Source of the DNA: Wukongibacter sp050859025
Lineage (GTDB): Bacteria > Bacillota > Clostridia > Peptostreptococcales > Caminicellaceae
Length of the DNA stretch: 64,000 bases
Assembly: GCF_050859025.1 (NCBI RefSeq)
Contig: NZ_CP138200.1
Location: 1,302,001 to 1,366,000, forward strand
Direction of reading: 5' to 3'
Shown here: piece by piece, positions 1 through 7,368 of the stretch
Layout: each line of letters starts with the position of its first letter
How positions within the stretch are numbered: the first letter of the stretch is position 1
Position numbers and translations under genes: made by a program
The notes under the pieces: model-generated
What the model was told of the DNA's origin: nothing
Databases searched by the model: none
Seen by the model: the letters and a program-made list of their open reading frames with translations, nothing else

Positions 1-884
1 TAAATGAGACTATTAATAGAACAGAAGAAATCAATCGAATAGAGGACTTCTATAAAAATGATACAAAGGAGTCAGTTTATCTTGACATAACTACTTCATT
101 GATGAAAAATTCCTCGGGAAAATATATCGGTGTCATATGCAGCTTTAATGACATTACAAAAAGAAAAAACATTGAAGAGAGTGTAGAAAGAATAAATAGA
201 CTTACATCATTGGGACAGCTTACTGCGGCTTTAGCACATGAGATAAGAAATCCACTTTCAGGAATTAAAATGAGTGCTCAAATTTTAAATAAGAGACTTT
301 CGCAGCACCTTAGTACATCAGAAAAAAATCTTTTTAAGGTCATAATTAGAGAAATTGAAAGGCTTGACTCTTTGATTACAGATCTTTTAAACTTTGCGAA
401 ACCAAGAATTCCAAAGCTTCAGATCGTGGATGTGGCTGATATACTCAAGAAAGCCCTTCATTTTTCTGAGAAGAAAATGAGAGAAAAACAAATAGTAGTT
501 GATGTCAAGTACAAAATAGACGATATAAAGGCATATTTTGATAAAGGACAGCTTTCACAGATTTTTCTTAACATAATTTCTAATGCGCTGAATGCTGTGG
601 AGGACGGAGGCATTTTGAAAATAACAGTGGACAGCCCTAGGGACAGAGAAGATAAATTTATATTGGTAATATTTGAAGATAACGGATGTGGAATAAAGAA
701 GGAAGATATAAATAAGATTTTTGATCCTTTTTTTACAACAAGGGAAAGTGGAACTGGATTAGGACTTTCTGTGGTTCATAAATTAATTACATCAAACAAT
801 GGAGAGATTGATGTTAAAACCAGAGAAAACCTTGGCACTACTGTAGAAATTTACTTGCCAAAACATAGGGAGGAATACAAATGA
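1..884 (+). CDS. Sensor histidine kinase, NtrB/AtoS type (5' end outside window)
   Basis: The reading frame is open from the first bases of the window, so the true start lies upstream. The visible part holds the end of a PAS domain (SFNDITKRK), a HisKA dimerisation box with the phosphorylated histidine in ALAHEIRNPLSG, and a HATPase domain with N box (NAVEDGG), G1 (DNGCGI), F box (FDPFFTT) and G2 (GTGLGL). No membrane segment is seen in this part. The stop overlaps the response-regulator start by 4 bp (ATGA), so the two are translationally coupled and form a two-component pair. The signal is inferred, from the glutaminase and symporter genes just downstream, to be glutamine or a related amino acid. 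Bacillus subtilis has an analogous arrangement (GlnK-GlnL controlling glsA-glnT), although those regulators belong to another family. Confidence 0.93.
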   Translation, partial: NETINRTEEINRIEDFYKNDTKESVYLDITTSLMKNSSGKYIGVICSFNDITKRKNIEESVERINRLTSLGQLTAALAHEIRNPLSGIKMSAQILNKRLSQHLSTSEKNLFKVIIREIERLDSLITDLLNFAKPRIPKLQIVDVADILKKALHFSEKKMREKQIVVDVKYKIDDIKAYFDKGQLSQIFLNIISNALNAVEDGGILKITVDSPRDREDKFILVIFEDNGCGIKKEDINKIFDPFFTTRESGTGLGLSVVHKLITSNNGEIDVKTRENLGTTVEIYLPKHREEYK

Positions 885-2290
885 AGACGAAGATTCTTAT
901 AATAGATGATGAAGAAGTAATGAGATTTACCCTTGAAGAAGCACTCTCTGATTTTGGATATGAGGTTGAGACAGCTCAGGGAAGTATGGATGGGATAGAA
1001 AAAGTCAAATCCTTCAGACCAGATGTGATATTACTTGATATGAAACTTAGAGGTGAGGATGGACTTGAGGTTGCAGAAAAAATCAAGGAAATAGATGAAT
1101 ATGTGGAAATAATTATTATGACGGCGTATGGAGATATTAAGACGGCTATTAAGGCAATTAAGATTGGTGCCATAGATTATATAAAAAAGCCCTTAGATAT
1201 TGAAGAAATAGAGATTGTTATTTCAAAGGCAATTGCTAATCAGATTATAAAAAGAAAGCTGATGCTTTATGAAGAGAAGGAATCAAAGTCAGGAGATTTA
1301 TTTATTAGTAAGGACCCAATAATGGAAGATACTATAAGAAAAATGAAAATACTAGCTGAAAATGACTCTGTGACGGTCCTCATAAGGGGTGAAACTGGAA
1401 CGGGAAAAGAGGTTGTTGCAAACTATATACATAAGAACAGCTGTAGAAAAGACTCTATTATGCTCAGTATCAACTGTTCGGCAATACCAAGGGAGCTTCT
1501 TGAAAGTGAACTTTTTGGGTTTGAAAAAAATGCTTTTAGTGGTGCAAATGCGAGGAAGAAAGGGCTTTTAGAGCTTGCCCACAGTGGGACATTGTTTCTT
1601 GATGAATTAGGAGAAATGCCCCTCGATATACAGTCAAAGCTTCTGAGATTTCTTGAAACAAGAAGATTTAAGAGAATAGGGGGACTTGAACAGATAGAAG
1701 TAGATATAAGAATAATTGCTGCCACTAATAAAAATCTTGAGGAAGCAATTGCTAAAAAAGAGTTCAGAGAAGATTTGTACTATAGGCTCAATGTAGTTCC
1801 CATTCATATTCCTTCATTAAGAGAGAGAAAACTTGACATTCAAGAGCTTTCTAAATATTTTCTTGATATTTACAGTGCTAAATTCAAAAAGAGATTCAAA
1901 GGGTTTACAGAAGAGGCAATTGAAAAAATGATTTCCTATAGCTGGCCTGGAAACGTAAGGGAGCTTAAAAATATAATAGAGAGAATTGTAATACTAAATG
2001 ATGGAAGTCTCATTAATGATAAACAGCTTCCAAATGAGCTGCAAAACCAGAAATCTTCAATAAAAGCAGTTAATAATATGAAAATAAGTGAAGAAAGTAT
2101 AAAAACAGATTTTTCCCTAGAAGAAGAAGTAGCAAAGCTAGAAAAGCACTATATTTCAAAGGCTTTAAAACAGTCTAGGGGTAATTTCAGTGCTGCATCA
2201 AAGATATTGGGTATTTCAAGGCATGCCCTAAACAGAAGAATTGAAAAATACTTTAAAGATACGTTAGAGTTGCAAAATCTTAAATCATAA
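881..2290 (+). CDS. Sigma-54-dependent response regulator, NtrC family
   Basis: This 469-residue protein has the three domains of an NtrC-type activator. The receiver (about 1-120) has acidic residues D9/D10, phospho-acceptor D53, T81 and K103. The AAA+ domain (about 145-380) has Walker A GETGTGKE near 170 and Walker B LFLDEL near 238. A Fis-type helix-turn-helix ends the protein (SRGNFSAASKILGIS). A strong AGGGAGG site precedes the ATG. The loop that contacts sigma-54, normally GAFTGA, reads NAFSGA here. The gene lies directly upstream of a glutaminase gene that has a -24/-12 promoter and three palindromes, which are its most likely targets (inference). Confidence 0.95.
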   Translation: MKTKILIIDDEEVMRFTLEEALSDFGYEVETAQGSMDGIEKVKSFRPDVILLDMKLRGEDGLEVAEKIKEIDEYVEIIIMTAYGDIKTAIKAIKIGAIDYIKKPLDIEEIEIVISKAIANQIIKRKLMLYEEKESKSGDLFISKDPIMEDTIRKMKILAENDSVTVLIRGETGTGKEVVANYIHKNSCRKDSIMLSINCSAIPRELLESELFGFEKNAFSGANARKKGLLELAHSGTLFLDELGEMPLDIQSKLLRFLETRRFKRIGGLEQIEVDIRIIAATNKNLEEAIAKKEFREDLYYRLNVVPIHIPSLRERKLDIQELSKYFLDIYSAKFKKRFKGFTEEAIEKMISYSWPGNVRELKNIIERIVILNDGSLINDKQLPNELQNQKSSIKAVNNMKISEESIKTDFSLEEEVAKLEKHYISKALKQSRGNFSAASKILGISRHALNRRIEKYFKDTLELQNLKS

Positions 2291-2300
2291 TCAGGCTTTG

Positions 2301-2410
2301 CTCTATATAGAAAGCTTTAAGTAAATCTTAATTTGTACATATCAAAATACCCGATGTCTCTAGGGCGTTTTGATATGTATAAGTTAAAGTTTGGATTGTA
2401 ATCTCTATAT
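2301..2410. repeat. Palindromic repeat family A, copy 1
   Basis: This is the first of eight copies of an imperfect inverted repeat of about 105 bp. The left arm runs CTCTATATAG...AATTTGTACATATCAAAA and the right arm TTTTGATATGTATAAGTT...AATCTCTATAT, with a short variable centre. The ends and arms are conserved while the centre varies, as in a miniature non-autonomous element. It lies between the response-regulator gene and the glutaminase control region. Confidence 0.85.
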
Positions 2411-2416
2411 CAGAAG

Positions 2417-2474
2417 TGCTCGATATCGAACATTGTGTTAGATATCGAGCACTTTTTGTGCTCGGTTTCTAACA
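2417..2474 (+). promoter_or_regulatory. Three 16-bp palindromic activator sites (putative enhancer)
   Basis: Three near-palindromes are spaced about two helical turns apart: TGCTCGATATCGAACA (2417-2432), TGTTAGATATCGAGCA (2436-2451) and TGCTCGGTTTCTAACA (2459-2474). Their centres are 19 and 23 bp apart, and the last lies about 70 bp upstream of the -24 element. This is the usual architecture of sites for an NtrC-type activator (family knowledge). That the neighbouring response regulator binds them is inference. Sites 1 and 2 together also form a 13-bp-arm hairpin followed by five T, so the segment might double as a terminator for the regulator operon. Confidence 0.75.
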
Positions 2475-2532
2475 TTTGTGATAGATAAGTCTAAAAAACA
2501 CCCATTTTTCTACTGATTTTGATAATTCTAAA

Positions 2533-2549
2533 TTGGCATTATATTTGCT
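2533..2549 (+). promoter_or_regulatory. Sigma-54 (-24/-12) promoter of the glutaminase gene
   Basis: TTGGCATTATATTTGCT matches the consensus TGGCAY-N5-TTGCW. GG (2535-2536) and GC (2547-2548) are separated by exactly 10 bp. It starts 62 bp upstream of the glutaminase GTG codon, leaving a short leader. Confidence 0.88.
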
Positions 2550-2594
2550 ATATATTACTGACGTACAAAGAGATAAAATTGGAGGTGATATATA

Positions 2595-3512
2595 GTGGAA
2601 TCAATACTAAAAAACGCTATTAAAAACAATAGGAACTGGGTAGAGCTTGGGCAAGTAGCATCCTATATTCCCGAACTCGCTAAAGGAAATAGAGATGCTC
2701 TGGGTGCATGTATCTTTGATACGGATTGCAATATCGTTTTAGCGGGGGATTATGAAACGAGATTTACAATACAAAGTGTATGTAAGGTTATAACCCTTAT
2801 ATGTGCCCTTATTGACAACGGAAAAGAAAACGTTTTTTTAAAAGTCGGTATGGAGCCTTCGGCAGACCCCTTTAATTCTCTAGCAAAGCTAGAAACAAGG
2901 GAATCACACAAACCCCTTAATCCCTTTATAAATGCAGGAGCAATAGTGAGTACATCCCTTGTATCTGGTGATAATGGGATAGAAAAGTTTAACAGAATCC
3001 ACAGTATGATTAAAAAAATGACAGACAATGATGATATTGATGTGGATTACTCCGTTTACAGATCAGAGAAATTAACGGGTAATACGAATAGAGCAATAGC
3101 CTATTATCTCAAGGGAGCAAACATTATTGAAAGAAATGTAGAGGATATATTAGATACTTACTTTAAAATATGCTCAATAGAGGTAACTGTAAAGGATGTA
3201 GCAAAAATGGCATCTGTAATTGCAAATAATGGTATAGCACCGTGGTCCAATGAACAAATAATTCCAGAAGAAGTAAACAGAATTACAAAGTCTATCATGA
3301 CAACCTGTGGTTTATACGATTCATCGGGGGAATTTTGTGTTAATGTTGGGACTCCTGCAAAAAGTGGAGTAGGTGGCTGTATTATGTCCGTTGTTCCAAA
3401 CCGTATGGGAATAGCAGTTATAGGACCATCTCTTGACCAGCATGGAAATAGCATCGCTGGGACAAAGGTTTTAGAAGAACTTTCCCGTGAGCTCAAATTA
3501 AGTATTTTTTAA
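2595..3512 (+). CDS. glsA: Glutaminase
   Basis: This enzyme hydrolyses L-glutamine to glutamate and ammonia in the cytoplasm (EC 3.5.1.2). The 305-residue length is normal for the family, which has a serine beta-lactamase-like fold. The Ser-x-x-Lys catalytic motif is SVCK at 61-64, and family-typical segments such as PFINAGAI and SGVGGCIMS are present. GTG at 2595 is chosen as start because GGAGGTGA lies 7 bp before it. Transcription is probably by sigma-54 RNA polymerase from the promoter at 2533 under the adjacent two-component system. The following gene is a sodium/amino-acid symporter, the pairing seen for glsA-glnT of Bacillus, so import and deamidation of glutamine are likely coupled. 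Confidence 0.95.
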   Translation: MESILKNAIKNNRNWVELGQVASYIPELAKGNRDALGACIFDTDCNIVLAGDYETRFTIQSVCKVITLICALIDNGKENVFLKVGMEPSADPFNSLAKLETRESHKPLNPFINAGAIVSTSLVSGDNGIEKFNRIHSMIKKMTDNDDIDVDYSVYRSEKLTGNTNRAIAYYLKGANIIERNVEDILDTYFKICSIEVTVKDVAKMASVIANNGIAPWSNEQIIPEEVNRITKSIMTTCGLYDSSGEFCVNVGTPAKSGVGGCIMSVVPNRMGIAVIGPSLDQHGNSIAGTKVLEELSRELKLSIF

Positions 3513-3514
3513 GT

Positions 3515-3622
3515 GAGCAAATTGTATAATTACAATCCTCAAAAACTTACTACTATATGTAGTCTTAAAAGCCCTAGAGCTATACCTCGTTTATTATGCA
3601 ACCCAGCCAAACTAGAATTATA
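3515..3622. repeat. Interspersed repeat family B, copy 1
   Basis: This segment of about 110 bp matches 23903-24012 in reverse orientation at most positions, including GGGTTGCATAATAAA, GGTATAGCTCTAGGG and TAGTAGTAAGTTTTT when read on the minus strand. A fragment also recurs near 63203. It holds an inner palindrome and short GTATAATT terminal inverted repeats. It sits between glsA and the symporter gene. Confidence 0.75.
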
Positions 3623-3692
3623 CAATTTTCTCAAGTATATAAAAATTGAAAAAAGCTGAAAACCATATATAAAGAAAAGGAGTGCAATAAAA

Positions 3693-5117
3693 ATGTTAGA
3701 TGTTTTAAAGTCTATAATATCAAAGGGGAATACTTTGCTTTGGTCTTATGTTTTAATATTTTTACTTATAACTTTGGGACTTTATTTTACTACTTCACTT
3801 AAGTTTCCTCAATTTAGATTTTTCTTTGAAATGTTTAAGCTTCTTAAAAGTGGAAGAAAATCTTCAAAGGATGAAGCAGGCTCAGGAGTTTCTTCCTTTC
3901 AAGCATTTTGCATAAGTGTTGCTTCCCATGTAGGGACTGGAAACCTTGCAGGTGTGGCAATCGCAGTTTCTATAGGAGGACCGGGGGCCGTTTTTTGGAT
4001 GTGGGTCATAGCACTTGTTGGAGCCGGTTCAAGCTTTGTAGAGAATACCTTGGCACAGGTTTATAAAGTTAAGGATGAAAACGGGTACAGAGGTGGACCC
4101 GCATATTATATGGAAAAGGCCCTTGGTAATAGGAATCTCGGAATTTTATTTTCTATACTTATAACGGTAGCCTTTGGTCTTGTATTTAATTCTGTTCAAG
4201 CAAACACTATAACATTTGCGTTTGAAGAAGCCTTTGGAATCAGCAGATCCCTAGGAGGAATAATACTTGGAATATTTACTGCTATAGTAATATTTGGTGG
4301 AATTAAGAGAATTGCAAGGGTTACGGAGATTATAGTGCCTATAATGGCTGTAGGATATGTGTTGGTTGCATTTTTTGTAATCCTAAAGAATATAGACGAA
4401 ATCCCAAGTATTTTCAACCTAATTTTTTCTGGGGCTTTTGGATTAAAGCAGGTTGCTGGCGGTGGAATCGGTGCAACTATTATGATGGGAATAAAAAGAG
4501 GATTATTTTCCAATGAGGCAGGTATGGGAAGTGCACCTAATGCGGCTGCAACCGCAGAAGTAAGTCATCCTGTAAAACAAGGACTAATTCAAGTATTTGG
4601 AGTATTTGTGGACACTTTATTAATATGTAGCTCAACAGCATTTGTGGTATTGCTTTCTGGAGCATATCAAAATGAAGGACTTACAGGAATACAGCTGACT
4701 CAAGCCGCTTTAAGCTCTCAGGTAGGCCCGTGGGCGAACACATTTATAGCAGTATGTATTTTCATGTTTGCCTTTAGTTCTATACTTGGAAATTATTATT
4801 ATGGTGAGTCAAATATTGAGTTTTTAAATGGAAAGAAAATGTGGCTTACTATCTTTAGAATTGCAGTAATTGGAATGGTATTTTGGGGTTCATGTTCTTC
4901 AATAGCAATTGTATGGGATATGGCAGACCTATTTATGGGTATGATGGCACTTATTAATCTTCTTGTTATTGCGAAGCTAAGCAAAATTGTTTCGAAAGTA
5001 CTTAAGGATTATATAAAGCAAAAGAAAGAAGGAAAAGACCCTATTTTCAATGCGGATAAGATTGAAGGTCTTGAAAATTGTGAGTGTTGGGGTACAGACA
5101 AAAAGAAGGCTTCCTAG
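3693..5117 (+). CDS. Sodium/alanine (or glutamine) symporter, AGCS family
   Basis: This 474-residue integral membrane protein belongs to the alanine-or-glycine:cation symporter family. The signature KRGLFSNEAGMGSAP is intact around residue 270, and about ten hydrophobic segments span the length. Start ATG at 3693 follows AAAGGAG. Members import small amino acids with sodium. Because the gene follows glutaminase, glutamine is the most probable substrate, as for GlnT/AlsT of Bacillus, but alanine cannot be excluded from sequence. It is probably cotranscribed with glsA across repeat B copy 1, and a strong terminator follows. Confidence 0.9.
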   Translation: MLDVLKSIISKGNTLLWSYVLIFLLITLGLYFTTSLKFPQFRFFFEMFKLLKSGRKSSKDEAGSGVSSFQAFCISVASHVGTGNLAGVAIAVSIGGPGAVFWMWVIALVGAGSSFVENTLAQVYKVKDENGYRGGPAYYMEKALGNRNLGILFSILITVAFGLVFNSVQANTITFAFEEAFGISRSLGGIILGIFTAIVIFGGIKRIARVTEIIVPIMAVGYVLVAFFVILKNIDEIPSIFNLIFSGAFGLKQVAGGGIGATIMMGIKRGLFSNEAGMGSAPNAAATAEVSHPVKQGLIQVFGVFVDTLLICSSTAFVVLLSGAYQNEGLTGIQLTQAALSSQVGPWANTFIAVCIFMFAFSSILGNYYYGESNIEFLNGKKMWLTIFRIAVIGMVFWGSCSSIAIVWDMADLFMGMMALINLLVIAKLSKIVSKVLKDYIKQKKEGKDPIFNADKIEGLENCECWGTDKKKAS

Positions 5118-5178
5118 TGATTTATAGGGTATTATAGAGATGTGCTTTACCTTTATAACTTAAGAGTAATATACAAAG

Positions 5179-5210
5179 AAGCATGTGGTTTAGAGCACAT
5201 GCTTTTTTTA
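5179..5210 (+). terminator. Rho-independent terminator after the symporter gene
   Basis: A 9-bp perfect stem AAGCATGTG/CACATGCTT with an 8-nt loop is followed by a run of T. Confidence 0.88.
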
Positions 5211-5498
5211 TGGCACTGTAAAGAGGAACTTTATCATATAATTGTCTATGAAAACAAAGGAGATTATATTCTTAGATAAATAGATATAAAGCAGTATTAT
5301 AGGATTAGGCTCACTATTTAAAGCTTAAGCTGATGAATCAAAAAAAACTATCAGAACTGCTAGAAGTGTCAGAGGAAAACATGTCTAGAATGGTAAATAA
5401 GGTTTAAAAGTTAGTTTGACTTTTTGTGCTCAAAAACGACTGAAGGATAGAATGTGTATATAGTTATGTTGTTGAAAATATCATAGTTGTTGAATAGG
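5211..5498. other. Intergenic DNA with a possible decayed regulator fragment
   Basis: No intact gene is seen. A 24-codon frame at 5333-5407 encodes LSELLEVSEENMSRMVNKV, which looks like the recognition helix region of a MarR- or Xre-type DNA-binding protein. It has no upstream partner in frame and no clear ribosome-binding site, so it is best read as a remnant. Confidence 0.3.
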
Positions 5499-5547
5499 GA
5501 AGAACTTGCAATAGTTTAAAGACTATTGCAAGTTCTTCTATTTTTTT
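5499..5547 (+). terminator. Strong hairpin terminator before the CRISPR-Cas locus
   Basis: A perfect 16-bp stem (GAAGAACTTGCAATAG and its complement) with an 8-nt loop is followed by TATTTTTTT. It separates the glutamine module from the cas operon. Confidence 0.88.
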
Positions 5548-5632
5548 ACAAGGACATTATCAAAAAATATCGAATTTAAATATAATATGGAAAAGAATAC
5601 ATAAAGAAGTAATAACTTGGAGGTGTTACAAA

Positions 5633-6577
5633 ATAAACAAGTTAAATAAGGCAATTAAAATCCTACAACATTTAAAGTATAATGGAAAACTTACAAGCAA
5701 GGAGTTAGCAGAAGCTGTAGATATTGGAGAAAGATATGTTAGAAAAATTATTGATGATTTAGAATATGCTGATGGCATATACATTGAGAGAAAAAAAGGG
5801 AGGTATGGAGGATATGAATTGATTTCCGAGAGCTTTTTATGTGATTTTGGAATTGATAAAAGAGAACTTATGGCACTAGAGGTAGGGAAAAACTTTCTTA
5901 AAGAAAATATGGGATACCATCTAGAGAAAGAATACCAATTAGCAGTAGAAAAAATAAAAGCTGTCACAAAGAAATCATCAAATAGCTTGAAAGTAAACTA
6001 TCATACTAAATTTACTAATTCTAAGTTTAATAAGGAAAAAGAGATAATCTTCCAGATTCAGAAGGCTATATACAATAGAAATAAGATTAGATTAAAATAT
6101 TTCTCTATAAGAATACAGGGATGTTCTGAGAGAATAGTGCACCCATACATGATTTATAACTATGAGGGTTTTTTGTATATGGCAGCATACTGTGAAAATA
6201 ATAATGAGTTTAGAGATTTCAAGTTAATAAGAATAGAAGACCTACAAGTATTAGATGAAGAATTCGTAAATAGGAAATTCGATTCCAATAAATTTATGGA
6301 AGGCGTTTTTGGGATTTTTAAAGATAAAGAAATAAATATTGAATTAAAAATTAAATATCCATTTAGTATTTATGTAAAGGAATCCGTATTTATCGAAAAT
6401 CAAATAATAGAGGAGATTGGGGAGGGTGATATAATTTTTAAGGCTGTTATGAGAGGTAAACCGGAAATTATGTCATGGATAAAAAGTATGGGAGCTAATG
6501 TAGAAGTATTGCAGCCAAAAGAACTTAGAGAAGAATTAATTGAGGAAATAAAAAAACTTCAAAATATTTATTTATAA
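5633..6577 (+). CDS. WYL-domain transcriptional regulator at head of cas operon
   Basis: The protein has an N-terminal winged helix-turn-helix (KAIKILQHLKYNGKLTSKEL, then IGERYVRKIIDDLEY) and a C-terminal WYL domain (RKIRLKYF-like core, IVHPYMIYNYEGFLYMAAYC), about 314 residues in all. WYL proteins often sit beside CRISPR or other defence genes and act as ligand-sensing regulators (family knowledge). The frame is open through the helix-turn-helix but has no ATG, GTG or TTG there. The first canonical start in frame is TTG at 5819, after the DNA-binding domain. A strong GGAGG (5619-5623) points to ATA at 5633 as start, giving INKLNKAIK. Either a rare AUA start is used or the start codon has mutated and only the WYL part is made. 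Confidence 0.8.
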   Translation: MNKLNKAIKILQHLKYNGKLTSKELAEAVDIGERYVRKIIDDLEYADGIYIERKKGRYGGYELISESFLCDFGIDKRELMALEVGKNFLKENMGYHLEKEYQLAVEKIKAVTKKSSNSLKVNYHTKFTNSKFNKEKEIIFQIQKAIYNRNKIRLKYFSIRIQGCSERIVHPYMIYNYEGFLYMAAYCENNNEFRDFKLIRIEDLQVLDEEFVNRKFDSNKFMEGVFGIFKDKEINIELKIKYPFSIYVKESVFIENQIIEEIGEGDIIFKAVMRGKPEIMSWIKSMGANVEVLQPKELREELIEEIKKLQNIYL

Positions 6578-6628
6578 GGAACTATGGGTTCCTATATGAA
6601 GAATATAATTGAAATGGGAGGTGAAATT

Positions 6629-7354
6629 GTGAGGTTTAGTGTAGAACTTTTGCTAGAAAATGATCGAATACCCAAAGATAAAAATAGAATTATATTATCT
6701 ATTATGAAGAGCTGCTTCAGTTCATTCAGTGAACAATACTATAAAGAAAGGTATGAGCTAAACAAAAATCTAATTAAAGAATTTACTTTTTCACTATATA
6801 TGGGTAATTGTAAATTTTTAAGAGAAGAGATATTAATTCCTGATAAAAAGATATATCTAAACTTTTCAGCGTATAAAATCGAAGATGGGATAATGTTCTA
6901 TAATTCTTTCTTAAACAAAAAAGGAAAAGAATATTCTGTGAAAAATAATATGATTAAAATTGGAAAAATAGTTATGAAAAAAGAAAAAACTATATTCAAT
7001 GATGAAGCGATATTCAAAGCAATGAGTCCTATTGTAGTCAGAGAACATAATGGAGATAACAAAAAAACTTGGTACCATTCATTAAGTAGCAAAAAAGGAC
7101 AAGATTTTTTTATAAACAATCTTAAGAAGCAACTAAAAAATGTATTTGGAGAAAGAGTAGTCGATTTTGAAGACATTTTTATAGAAGTATCGAAAAACAA
7201 TAAAGAGGTTAAAGTTAAAAACTATGAGATAGAAGTACTTGCTAACATTACAAAAATAAAAATAAAAGCAAAACCATATATCTTAGAGTATTTATATAAG
7301 GCTGGTATTGGAAGTAAGAGAGGAAGCGGCTTTGGAATGGTAGAGATAGTCTAA
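6629..7354 (+). CDS. cas6: CRISPR repeat endoribonuclease Cas6
   Basis: Cas6 cuts the long CRISPR transcript within each repeat to yield guide RNAs. The C-terminal glycine-rich loop GIGSKRGSGFGMVEIV is the family hallmark and the N-terminus VRFSVELLLENDRIP starts the first ferredoxin-like fold. GTG at 6629 is preferred because GGGAGGTG stands just before it; an upstream in-frame ATG at 6584 would add 15 residues lacking family character. The protein has about 241 residues, a normal length. It is the first structural cas gene of the operon. Confidence 0.92.
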   Translation: MRFSVELLLENDRIPKDKNRIILSIMKSCFSSFSEQYYKERYELNKNLIKEFTFSLYMGNCKFLREEILIPDKKIYLNFSAYKIEDGIMFYNSFLNKKGKEYSVKNNMIKIGKIVMKKEKTIFNDEAIFKAMSPIVVREHNGDNKKTWYHSLSSKKGQDFFINNLKKQLKNVFGERVVDFEDIFIEVSKNNKEVKVKNYEIEVLANITKIKIKAKPYILEYLYKAGIGSKRGSGFGMVEIV

Positions 7355-7368
7355 GGGGGTGATGTAGT

